64,000 bases of DNA from Aliishimia sp963678085. GTDB taxonomy: Bacteria; Pseudomonadota; Alphaproteobacteria; Rhodobacterales; Rhodobacteraceae. The notes under the pieces were generated by a model. It saw nothing but the letters and a program-made list of their open reading frames with translations. It searched no databases and was not told the origin of the DNA. Shown here in pieces: positions 39,225 through 47,073 of this stretch. The position numbers and the translations under genes were made by a program. The stretch is from the NCBI GenBank assembly GCA_963678085.1, contig OY782680.1, forward strand, positions 3,442,732 through 3,506,731, given 5' to 3'. Within the stretch, counting starts at the first letter, position 1, and the number at the start of each line of letters is the position of its first letter.

Positions 39225-39473
39225 AGTGAAGCGCCACGTCTTGGCACGCAACCCCCTCATTCTCGCCGGAGGATTAAACCCCAGGCGCGAGCCACTGTCG
39301 TTGTGCTCCATGAAAAGATCTGCGCGATGCAGCGCGTCTGTTCCCAGACATGCTAAAAAGCTCTAGCCCTGAATACCGTTGTAAGGCTCAAAGCCCGCGC
39401 GATCGCGAATGGTCGATTGTCAAAGCGCCAGCGCCCGACCTCCCGGTGCCGGCATCAAAGTCGGCCCAAATCA
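39225..39473. other. non-coding stretch behind the hydroxylase
   Basis: No gene is supported here. Base composition and broken short frames suggest degraded DNA next to the transposase remnant that follows. Together with that remnant it fills the 460-bp gap between the hydroxylase and the CoA ligase. Confidence 0.5.
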
Positions 39474-39620
39474 TGCAGGCACGTGGGCTCTGATGATGTA
39501 ACCGCCCCCCAGGCCAACGGCATCTGCCAGCGGTTCCACAAAGCGGTCCTGCAAGAGTTTTATCAGGTGTTCAGCGGGAAAAATCTGGCAGGAAAAGTTC
39601 GTGAATTGAACTTGACCTGA
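39474..39620 (+). pseudogene. transposase C-terminal remnant (IS481/IS3-like DDE)
   Basis: A short open frame encodes APQANGICQRFHKAVLQEFY, which matches the SPQTNGICERFHKT-type C-terminal catalytic block (with its Glu) of IS481/IS3-family integrase-core transposases. Sequence before and after does not continue the match, and no inverted repeats were found. It marks an old insertion between the two halves of the aromatic region. Confidence 0.65.
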
Positions 39621-39687
39621 CAGACGCCGCCTTCAAGACGGCCAACTGTCAGATCACATCTGAACCACTACAACTTAAGAATGTTGA

Positions 39688-41475
39688 TCAGGCGACAATG
39701 ACGCCATCGTCTGATCGATACATCGCCTCGATTGTCTCAGCGTTGTGATTGCGAAGTGCGCGTTGGTTCAGGCTGCCTTTTTCCGTCACTTCACCTCGGT
39801 CCAGACTGGGTTCGTGAGGCAGAAGTGTCACGCGTCGAACGCGGCTGGCAGATCCCGTTGCTGCCTTAGCGGCCGCGGTGATGCGTTCGGCCAAAGCCTG
39901 GTTCAACTCGTCCGGTGATATTTGATGTGCCGCTTGTGAGAGCCACAGCAGCGCGCCAAGCTGGCTTTGGTTTTCCCCAACGATGACCGCATCTCGCGCC
40001 AGTCCGCCTAAGGCGTCAACCAACTGGCCACGCACGGCGCCAACAGAGACCCAAGTTCCCGTTGAGAGTTTGAAGTTTTCTGCCACGCGGCCATCAAAAT
40101 AGAACCCACGCGAGAAATCCTCGGGGTCAGCGGGGCGCAATGCATCTCCCATGCAGTAATAGCCTTCGTCGTCAAAGACCTCTTTGGTCTTGTCCGGTGC
40201 TTTGTAATAGCCGGGCGTGATTGACGGGCCTTTGAGGCGAAGCTCCAGCTTGCCATCTGTTGGCACCAATTTGAGCGTCAATCCTCGGCACGGCACGCCC
40301 ACATTGCCTGCTATTTTTTCCAACTCGGTCCATGCCAGGGCAAAAGGTGCCGTTTCGGTCGATCCGAGCCCCGTCGCTAAAAGGATGTCTCGGCCTGTCA
40401 CCGCCTTGCCGATTGCCATGAGCTGGTCCCAGGTATGCTGCGCCATACCCGCCCCAGCGTAAAACAGCATGTCCAGATTGGAATAGAATGTCCGCGCCAA
40501 CTCTTTGTCTTTTGCGAGCTCCTTGACAAGCATATCGTAGCCCATCGGGACGTTGAAATACCAAGTACATGTGAGTTCGCGAAGATTGCGCAAGGTTTCA
40601 TCGAACTTGCCAGACACGGGACGCCCATCATCAATGTAATAGGTGCCGCCGTTTGTCAGAACCAGATACGAAATCTTGTTCCCAGCAGCGGTATGATTCC
40701 ACGGTGCCCAGTTGAGAACAACAGGTGGTTTGGTTTCCAAGAAACGATAGCAATCGCGCACCATGGCCTGCATGGCGCAAATCATGCGGTTGGTGTTGAT
40801 TACCGCCTTGGGGGAGCCAGTTGAGCCAGATGTGAACAGGTATTTCACAACCGTATCAGGGGTCAGGTCGGCACGCGCAGCCTCCGCCTTGCTCACGTCA
40901 GCCGGCGTGAGATCGCTGAACGATACTGCCCCTGCGACATGGTTATAGGCATTGATCACCTTGCAGTCGTTAGTGACCAGAACTTTTAGAGCTTCGGCAA
41001 AAATTTCGCCGTCGTCGGCAAAGATCGCGCCAGGGTTCAGAAGATCGACGATGCCCCTAGCCTTCTCAGCTCCCTTGGAAACAAGTGAATAGGCGGGGGA
41101 AATCGGAGCGTAGGGAATCCCAACATAGGCACAAGCAATGCCAAGAACTGCATGCTCCAGGCTGTTTTCCGACAGAATCAACAGAGGCCGGTCCGGCCCA
41201 AGACCCATGCCAAGCAGGGCTGCGCCAACTTCACGCGCGCGATTACGGGCCTCACCGTAGCTCACCTTGATCCAGTTGCCATCGCCGCCTCTGCGAGCAA
41301 TCCAAGTGCGATCCGGCGCCGCATCCGCCCATTTGTCCAGGTAGTCAGCCAACAAAGGGGCATGGTCCTGCAGATCCTCCACATGACGCATGTAGACTGT
41401 GCCGTCTTCGCGACGGTCATAGGTGAACTCGGGTGACCAAAAGCGGCTCTCCGGGCTTGTTTTATTAGACGCCAC
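39688..41475 (-). CDS. fcs: feruloyl-CoA synthetase-like acyl-CoA ligase
   Basis: This 595-residue AMP-forming ligase has the P-loop FTSGSTGSPKAVINTN (about residues 214-229), the GLGSTETAPF motif and GYYCMGDAL in the C-terminal half, with the order and extra length typical of feruloyl-CoA synthetases. It would activate a hydroxycinnamate (ferulate, p-coumarate, caffeate) with ATP and CoA. The GTG start at 41475 is supported by a perfect AGGAGG seven bases upstream. It diverges from the SDR-crotonase unit; the shared control region contains a perfect TATAAT (41519-41524) for this gene. The aromatic substrate is inferred. Confidence 0.8.
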   Translation of the reverse strand: MASNKTSPESRFWSPEFTYDRREDGTVYMRHVEDLQDHAPLLADYLDKWADAAPDRTWIARRGGDGNWIKVSYGEARNRAREVGAALLGMGLGPDRPLLILSENSLEHAVLGIACAYVGIPYAPISPAYSLVSKGAEKARGIVDLLNPGAIFADDGEIFAEALKVLVTNDCKVINAYNHVAGAVSFSDLTPADVSKAEAARADLTPDTVVKYLFTSGSTGSPKAVINTNRMICAMQAMVRDCYRFLETKPPVVLNWAPWNHTAAGNKISYLVLTNGGTYYIDDGRPVSGKFDETLRNLRELTCTWYFNVPMGYDMLVKELAKDKELARTFYSNLDMLFYAGAGMAQHTWDQLMAIGKAVTGRDILLATGLGSTETAPFALAWTELEKIAGNVGVPCRGLTLKLVPTDGKLELRLKGPSITPGYYKAPDKTKEVFDDEGYYCMGDALRPADPEDFSRGFYFDGRVAENFKLSTGTWVSVGAVRGQLVDALGGLARDAVIVGENQSQLGALLWLSQAAHQISPDELNQALAERITAAAKAATGSASRVRRVTLLPHEPSLDRGEVTEKGSLNQRALRNHNAETIEAMYRSDDGVIVA

Positions 41476-41518
41476 CTCTGGACCTCCTCATTCCATTGAA
41501 AGTTTGCGCCCCATAATG

Positions 41519-41531
41519 ATTATACTGTATA
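41519..41531 (-). promoter_or_regulatory. -10 box and overlapping palindrome for the CoA ligase
   Basis: On the minus strand TATAAT (41519-41524) is a consensus -10 about 45 bp before the GTG start. The short palindrome TATACTGTATA (41521-41531) overlaps it and could be a repressor half of this divergent control region. The matching -35 is weak. Confidence 0.45.
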
Positions 41532-41574
41532 TCTATTTATGTCGATCTCTATTTGCACGTTGCTCAAATTGGGA

Positions 41575-41604
41575 TTGACGGAATAGTTATGCCTGATAAC
41601 TATT
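41575..41604 (+). promoter_or_regulatory. promoter with overlapping MarR-type operator
   Basis: TTGACG (41575-41580), a 17-bp spacer and AACTAT (41598-41603) form a good sigma-70-type promoter 27 bp before the SDR start. The perfect inverted repeat AATAGTTAT-GCCTG-ATAACTATT (41582-41604) covers the spacer and -10 exactly. This is the classical position for a repressor site; the MarR protein encoded two genes downstream is the natural candidate. Confidence 0.68.
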
Positions 41605-41629
41605 AAGAGAATTAACGAAGGGGCGCTAG

Positions 41630-42394
41630 ATGGATATCAAGGGAAGTGTTGCACTCGTGACCGGAGGCGGCAGTGGATTGGGTGAGGCCACCGCGCGCCA
41701 TTTGGCAGCGCTTGGCGCACAGGTCGCAATCCTCGATTTCGATCTGGAGCGCGCCCGTGCAGTGGCCCTTGACGTCAATGGTGTAGCTGTTCAGGCTGAT
41801 GTCAGCGACGAGATAGCCGTCAGCAAAGCCTTTGACGATGCTCAATCGAAATTGGGCGCTGCACCACGCGCGGTAGTCAGTTGTGCTGGGATTGGAACAG
41901 CGGCCCGTATCCTCGGACGAGAAGGCAAGCTGTCCATCGATGTATTTGAACGAACAATCCGGGTTAATTTGCTGGGCACCTACAACGTGATGAGCCACGC
42001 CGCCAAACGCATGGCCGAGCTGGATCCGCTCGAGGACGCAGAGCGGGGCGTTATCGTGAATACCTCGTCTGTGGCTTATCAGGACGGCCAGCTTGGGCAG
42101 GCCGCCTATGCGGCGTCTAAAGGTGCGGTTGCTTCTATGTGCCTTCCTGCGGCGAGAGAGTTTGCCCAGCTAGGCATTCGGGTGATGGCCATTGCTCCGG
42201 GCCTTTTCAACACGCCCATGATGGAAGGTCTGCCAGAGGAAGTTGCTGCAAAAATCGTGGCCAATATTCCATTCCCCGCTCGCCTGGGAGCCGCCAGGGA
42301 ATACGCGATGCTGGCCGAACAGATCATCACCAACCCATTCTTAAACGGCACGACCATCCGGCTTGATGGCGCGACCCGGCTGCCACCTCGCTAA
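41630..42394 (+). CDS. SDR, 3-hydroxyacyl-CoA dehydrogenase (HSD10-like)
   Basis: The 254-residue SDR has TGGGSGLGEATARHL, the NAD-selecting Asp in AILDFDLERA, and the catalytic Ser and YxxxK (NTSSVAYQDGQLGQAAYAASKGA). The end FLNGTTIRLDGATRLPPR matches type II 3-hydroxyacyl-CoA dehydrogenase (17-beta-HSD10-like) proteins used in beta-oxidation of branched or aromatic acyl-CoAs. It would oxidise the 3-hydroxy-arylpropionyl-CoA made by the crotonase that follows. It is first in a plus-strand unit under the MarR-type operator, with GAAGGGG before the ATG. Confidence 0.83.
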   Translation: MDIKGSVALVTGGGSGLGEATARHLAALGAQVAILDFDLERARAVALDVNGVAVQADVSDEIAVSKAFDDAQSKLGAAPRAVVSCAGIGTAARILGREGKLSIDVFERTIRVNLLGTYNVMSHAAKRMAELDPLEDAERGVIVNTSSVAYQDGQLGQAAYAASKGAVASMCLPAAREFAQLGIRVMAIAPGLFNTPMMEGLPEEVAAKIVANIPFPARLGAAREYAMLAEQIITNPFLNGTTIRLDGATRLPPR

Positions 42395-42405
42395 GGAGAC
42401 ATTGC

Positions 42406-43170
42406 ATGTCCGAAGTCTTAAAAATATCGATCAATGGAGCCATCGCAACATTGACGATGAACCGCCCCGGCAAACGAAACGCCATGTGCGATGAGTTGGT
42501 CGAAGCACTTGATCACTTCTACTCGAAGCCTCCCGAAGGTGTGCGTGTTGTTATTTTGACAGGCATCGAAGGCCACTATTGTTCTGGTCTCGACTTATCC
42601 GAGCATGTTCACCGCTCGGCGGAAGAGGGTCTTTATCATTCGCGCAACTGGCACGGTGTTATGGATCGTATTCAGTTCGGAGGCCTGATTACGGTCTCTG
42701 CCATGTTTGGCGCTGTTATTGGCGGCGGCATGGAACTGGCTGCGGCAACGCATGTGCGAATTGCCGAGGCCTCTACAATCTTTCAGCTACCAGAAGGACG
42801 GCGTGGTATCTTTGTTGGTGGCGGCGCAACTGCGCGGGTCGGTCGTTTGCTTGGGCCGGACCGGATGACCGAAATGATGCTCACGGGGCGCAAATATGGG
42901 GCCGATGAAGGGCTTGCCCTGGGTCTGGCGCACTACTCAGTCGGTGACGGCGAAGCGCTTGGACTTGCGGAAAAGCTCGCCGCAAAGATATCACGCAACG
43001 CCCCGCTCTCCAATTACCTGATGGTTCAATCCATAGCACGCATCAACGACATGTCACAATCAGATGGCTTGTTCACTGAATCGCTTGCCGCAGCGCTGTC
43101 ACAAACCACTCCAGACGCGGAAGAGGGGCTGAAAGCCTTTCTGGAAAAGCGCGCACCAGTCTTTAGGTAA
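42406..43170 (+). CDS. enoyl-CoA hydratase/isomerase (crotonase) family
   Basis: The 254-residue crotonase has the two oxyanion-hole segments (YCSGLDLSEH and FGAVIGGGMELAAA) and an acidic residue in FQLPEGRRGIFVGGG where catalytic Glu normally lies. In this operon it probably hydrates an aryl-acryloyl-CoA, or acts as a hydratase/lyase giving an aromatic aldehyde and acetyl-CoA. The adjacent 3-hydroxyacyl-CoA dehydrogenase favours plain hydration followed by oxidation. AAGGAGAC precedes the ATG and the gap to the SDR is 11 bp. Confidence 0.83.
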   Translation: MSEVLKISINGAIATLTMNRPGKRNAMCDELVEALDHFYSKPPEGVRVVILTGIEGHYCSGLDLSEHVHRSAEEGLYHSRNWHGVMDRIQFGGLITVSAMFGAVIGGGMELAAATHVRIAEASTIFQLPEGRRGIFVGGGATARVGRLLGPDRMTEMMLTGRKYGADEGLALGLAHYSVGDGEALGLAEKLAAKISRNAPLSNYLMVQSIARINDMSQSDGLFTESLAAALSQTTPDAEEGLKAFLEKRAPVFR

Positions 43171-43174
43171 CCCG

Positions 43175-43645
43175 ATGGCGAAACCAGACAAATCGAATGT
43201 ACTGCCGGTAAAAATAAACGATGACACGTTGCGCCTGTTCATCGGCTATCACATGAAGCGTGCCTTCAATGTCGTGCAGGCGGACCTGACACAAACGTTA
43301 AAGCCCTTTGATTTGCGCATGCTGACCTACACCGCACTCGTTTTGATTGTGGACAACCCTGGTCTCAGCCAGTCGCAATTGGCGCAAGCAATGAGCATTG
43401 AACGCCCAAATCTTGTCGTCATCGTAGACGAGTTGGAGCATCGTGAATTGATTGTTCGCGAGAGAGTTCCAACTGATCGGCGGGCCTACGCTCTGAAAGC
43501 GACTTTGGCCGGGCGCCGACTCTACGAAAAAGCGGTCACCGCCAGCATTGCACATGAAAATCGGCTCTTCGCTGGGATCCACGATGCGACGCGCGCCATG
43601 TTGGTAGAAACACTCGACAAAATTCGAAACCAAGAAACGACTTAA
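43175..43645 (+). CDS. MarR-family transcriptional regulator
   Basis: The 156-residue protein has a MarR winged helix-turn-helix: FDLRMLTYTALVLIVDNPG, LSQSQLAQAMSIERPNLVVIVDELE and the wing VPTDRRAYALKATLAGRR. It is placed inside the catabolic operon, four bases behind the crotonase. It may bind the palindrome at 41582 and respond to an acyl-CoA intermediate, as CouR-type MarR regulators of hydroxycinnamate operons do. That link is inference from position. It is clearly a different protein from the MarR encoded at 36628. Confidence 0.87.
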   Translation: MAKPDKSNVLPVKINDDTLRLFIGYHMKRAFNVVQADLTQTLKPFDLRMLTYTALVLIVDNPGLSQSQLAQAMSIERPNLVVIVDELEHRELIVRERVPTDRRAYALKATLAGRRLYEKAVTASIAHENRLFAGIHDATRAMLVETLDKIRNQETT

Positions 43646-43664
43646 GTGAAAGGGAGTTGGAAGA

Positions 43665-44537
43665 ATGATTGATGTTTCCAAGGTCCGTGCGATCGATATA
43701 CACACCCATGCAGAAGAGCCATGTGGGTGCCACTCGGATGACGGCTATGACGACCTTCAGGCTGCAATGGCAAAATACTTCAACGCGAAGATCGTGCAAC
43801 CTACCATTGACGAAACTGCGGCCCATTTCCGCGCACAAAACATTGCGGCAGTGATTTTCCCGGTCGATGCTGAACGCGAGACAGGCTACCGTCGGTTCTC
43901 TAACGATGAAGTGCTAGAGCAGGTCAGTCGCAACAGCGACATCTTAATCCCATTTGCCTCGATCGACCCTTGGAAAGGCAAGATGGCAGTGCGCGAGGCC
44001 CGCCGCCTGATCGAGGAGCACGGCATCAAGGGTTTCAAGTTTCACCCCACGATGCAGGGCTTTTTCCCAAATGATCGTATGGCCTACCCATTTTATGAAC
44101 TGCTTGCGGAACACGGCTGCATTGGTTTGTTCCATACCGGACAGACCGGGGTTGGCTCTGGTATGCCTGGGGGCAACGGCATGCGCCTCAAGTACTCGCA
44201 CCCGATGTACCTTGATGATGTGGCTGTCGACTTTCCTGATATGAAGATCATCATGGCGCACCCATCGTTCCCCTGGCAGGAGGAAGCGCTGGCGGTGGCT
44301 CAGCACAAACCCAACGTCTACATTGACCTGTCGGGTTGGTCGCCGCGGTACTTCCCAGACATTCTTGTTCGCTACTGCAACTCGATTCTGAAGAAAAAGG
44401 TTCTTTTTGGGTCTGACTGGCCGATGATCACGCCGGAACGCTGGCTCAGCGACTTTGAACAGATCGCCATCAAGGATCACTTGCGCGAAGACATCATCAA
44501 AGGCAACGCCGCCCGACTGTTAGGGCTGATGGACTGA
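43665..44537 (+). CDS. amidohydrolase_2 family metal hydrolase
   Basis: This 290-residue TIM-barrel protein starts with the metal-binding VRAIDIHTHAEEP motif. It has KGFKFHPTMQGFFPND, LFHTGQTG, IIMAHPSFPWQEE and the C-terminal VLFGSDWPMITPE with the catalytic Asp, as in the ACMSD/resorcylate-decarboxylase group. In this beta-oxidation-like operon it may cleave a 3-oxo-acyl-CoA hydrolytically, the role I recall for amidohydrolases in actinobacterial p-coumarate (cou) clusters. No thiolase is present to do the same job. A decarboxylase is the alternative. It has AAGGGAG before its ATG. Confidence 0.78.
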   Translation: MIDVSKVRAIDIHTHAEEPCGCHSDDGYDDLQAAMAKYFNAKIVQPTIDETAAHFRAQNIAAVIFPVDAERETGYRRFSNDEVLEQVSRNSDILIPFASIDPWKGKMAVREARRLIEEHGIKGFKFHPTMQGFFPNDRMAYPFYELLAEHGCIGLFHTGQTGVGSGMPGGNGMRLKYSHPMYLDDVAVDFPDMKIIMAHPSFPWQEEALAVAQHKPNVYIDLSGWSPRYFPDILVRYCNSILKKKVLFGSDWPMITPERWLSDFEQIAIKDHLREDIIKGNAARLLGLMD

Positions 44538-44758
44538 TGCAGATCCCGGTTCCATCGCTGCCGCACAGCTTCACTCTGAAAGTGCAATTGACCGTGCAGT
44601 GATCGAGATCAATAACGTCGGCGCTCGACCTGCGCACCGCTGCTCGCTTAGAGACTGGCGATGCGCGATACTCTTGGGTGAACAACACCCTGTTCATTTG
44701 TTCCGGCATCCATCGAGCCAGAGCCGTAGAAATCGCATATTACAGGATAGATTGACCC

Positions 44759-46318
44759 ATGAAACCGTTCAAAGCACCCGTTGAAGACATCCTGTTTTCG
44801 CTAAACAAGGTCGCGCGCGCGCCTGAGCTTGAAAACTGGGATGGCGAGCTTACCAGTGAAATTCTTGGCCACTTTGCGGCATTCGCCGAAGGTGCCATTG
44901 CGCCTCTGGATGAAACCGGTGACGCAGAGGGGTGTCAGCTGACGGATGGGGCCGTCCGCATGCCAAAAGGGTTTAAAGAAGCCTATGACGAGCTAGCGGG
45001 CGGAGGCTGGCAGGGCCTGACAGCGCCCGAGGTTTTTGGTGGTATGGAACAGGGCCATCTGGTGGCTGCAGCGGTATCCGAAGTTTTTTCTGGTGCAAAC
45101 CATGCGATGCAGATGGTCTGCAACCTGGTCCCTGGCGCGATTTCGACTCTGTTGCGCTTTGGCAGTGAAGCACAGCAACAGCAGTGGATTCCGCGCCTCG
45201 CCGCGGGTGAAGCCTTGTCAACAATGTGCCTAACTGAACCCGGTGCCGGGTCCGATCTGTCTCGCATTAGATGCAGGGCAGAGCAAACCGCGAACGGATG
45301 GGCCATAACAGGCGAAAAGATCTTCATCTCTGGCGGTGACCAAAACATGTCTGAGGACATCCTGCATTTGGTCCTTGCCCGAACCGGAGCCCGCGAAAAA
45401 GGTGTAAAGGGGCTGTCGCTGTTTCTGACCAGCAAATCAGAGGCTGACAATTCGATCTCGATCACTCGCATCGAAAAAAAGCTGGGCCTGCATGCGTCGC
45501 CAACGTGCCAGATGGCATTTGATGCCACCCCGGCCCAGTTAGTCGGGGAAGAAGGAGCAGGGCTGGCAGCCATGTTCACTGTGATGAACCACGCGCGGAT
45601 CGATGTCTCTCTGCAAGGTGTCGCCCATGCCAGCAGGGCTTATGACATTGCCCAGAGTTATGCCCTTGAACGGGTACAAGGGAAGAAACCGGACGGCTCA
45701 GAAGCGGTTCTTTCCGACCATGCCGACGTGCGCCGCATGCTCGACGAACAACGAAGCCTGGCGCTTGGTGCGCGCGCGATGGCGCATATTACGCTCGTGG
45801 AACTTGAGCGCGGCGAGAACCCGGCACTTGTCGATTTCCTGACGCCACTGTGCAAGGTCTTCTGCACCGAGGCAGGGATACGCGCCGCTGATCTCGGCAT
45901 GCAGATTCTTGGAGGGTATGGCTATCTGACAGAGTATCGCGTGTCGCAAACGTGGCGCGATGCCCGGATCACCTCGATCTACGAAGGTGCCAACGCAATT
46001 CACGAACTGGCCACCACAACACGTGGGCTAAGGGCTCAAGGGGGCGCCGGTGCGGATGCCTTTTTCGATCTGATAGGAGATTTGTCGCGCCATCCAGACG
46101 TTTTATGGCTTCGCGATCAATGGCAAGCTGCACGAGAGACGGTTCTCACCGCGACGGACCCGACCGGGCTCGCACATTCGTTTACACAACTGACATGCGA
46201 GCTATTCTTCCGTGCTGTATGGGCGCGTATTTCGTCGGTGAGTGACGATCCAGAGCATATTCGCCTCAATGAGGATGTTGTGCGCAAGCGAAACCAGCTA
46301 CTGACATTGCCGAGTTGA
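44759..46318 (+). CDS. acyl-CoA dehydrogenase, large (DmdC/AidB-like) type
   Basis: The 519-residue flavoprotein has the acyl-CoA dehydrogenase signature MCLTEPGAGSDLSRIRC, the FAD-binding WAITGEKIFISGG and the C-terminal motifs QILGGYGYLTEYRVSQ and RDARITSIYEGANAI, whose Glu is the usual catalytic base. The extra N- and C-terminal segments place it in the long branch that includes DmdC-like enzymes. It would desaturate an aryl-propionyl-CoA, letting dihydro-hydroxycinnamates enter the pathway. It is separated from the amidohydrolase by about 220 bp, so it may have its own promoter. The substrate is inferred. Confidence 0.83.
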   Translation: MKPFKAPVEDILFSLNKVARAPELENWDGELTSEILGHFAAFAEGAIAPLDETGDAEGCQLTDGAVRMPKGFKEAYDELAGGGWQGLTAPEVFGGMEQGHLVAAAVSEVFSGANHAMQMVCNLVPGAISTLLRFGSEAQQQQWIPRLAAGEALSTMCLTEPGAGSDLSRIRCRAEQTANGWAITGEKIFISGGDQNMSEDILHLVLARTGAREKGVKGLSLFLTSKSEADNSISITRIEKKLGLHASPTCQMAFDATPAQLVGEEGAGLAAMFTVMNHARIDVSLQGVAHASRAYDIAQSYALERVQGKKPDGSEAVLSDHADVRRMLDEQRSLALGARAMAHITLVELERGENPALVDFLTPLCKVFCTEAGIRAADLGMQILGGYGYLTEYRVSQTWRDARITSIYEGANAIHELATTTRGLRAQGGAGADAFFDLIGDLSRHPDVLWLRDQWQAARETVLTATDPTGLAHSFTQLTCELFFRAVWARISSVSDDPEHIRLNEDVVRKRNQLLTLPS

Positions 46319-46350
46319 TTGGGTTGTGTCGTGCTGTCTGACGTCAAAGC

Positions 46351-47073
46351 CTATGGGTGCTTCTGTGTCAGCTGGATTTGCGCGGTTTTGGCCATGTGCT
46401 TTGCCAGGGCGAGATTGGAGCTGATGACTGGTGTTTCGCTGCTCTGTTTGAGTGTTTCAATAGCCTCTAGCGTTCGCAAGTTCGTGCAGGACAGGAACAG
46501 GGCGTCTAGGCTCGTGTTTTCTTGCAAGCATAGAGCCGCATTGACAATTGAGTGCGGCGCGATGCGTGCAACCATGGCCTCTTTTTCTTCTCCGAACGAT
46601 AAGATCTTGGCCACCTCAAAGCCTTGCGCTTCAAAATCCGATCGCATCTTTTGGGCAATGTCATCTGTGTAGGGCGAAAGAATGCCGATACGGCGTGCAC
46701 CCATGTCTTTGAGCTGGGCAAAGACCGCCTGAAGCGGGTTTGTCACGGCCCTGCATGCGCAGCCCGAGCGCACAAGCTCTTCCACCTTTTGCGATCCGAT
46801 CAGGCTTGCCCCCGAGGTACAGGCATAGCCAATCACATCATATGTCGCTCCGCGCGGAAAAAGCGCGGCGGCGGCAGGCAATTCAGCCTCCATGGCTCTG
46901 ATGGTGTCGGGGGTCAGGGCCGCGCCTGAGGGCACACGGGTAATTTGCAAACGCACCTGTTTCGGATCCAGGAGCTGGCGAAACTCATCCTCAATTGTCT
47001 CATCTGCTTGCAAAACGATCAGCCCGAGCCGGGGCCGAGTATCCGTTTCTATGTCGTAGCTGGCATAGCTCAT
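46351..47073 (-). CDS. Asp/Glu racemase / maleate isomerase family protein
   Basis: The 240-residue protein is of the Asp/Glu/hydantoin racemase superfamily, closest in style to maleate isomerase and arylmalonate decarboxylase. Two active-site cysteines are visible in VIGYACTSGASLIG (about residue 85) and ALFLSCTNLRTLE (about residue 197). It is the last gene of a three-gene minus-strand operon, overlapping the M24 peptidase by four bases. EutA of ectoine catabolism is a related family member with similar neighbours, but EutC and EutE are missing here, so I do not assign that role. Confidence 0.78.
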   Translation of the reverse strand: MSYASYDIETDTRPRLGLIVLQADETIEDEFRQLLDPKQVRLQITRVPSGAALTPDTIRAMEAELPAAAALFPRGATYDVIGYACTSGASLIGSQKVEELVRSGCACRAVTNPLQAVFAQLKDMGARRIGILSPYTDDIAQKMRSDFEAQGFEVAKILSFGEEKEAMVARIAPHSIVNAALCLQENTSLDALFLSCTNLRTLEAIETLKQSSETPVISSNLALAKHMAKTAQIQLTQKHP

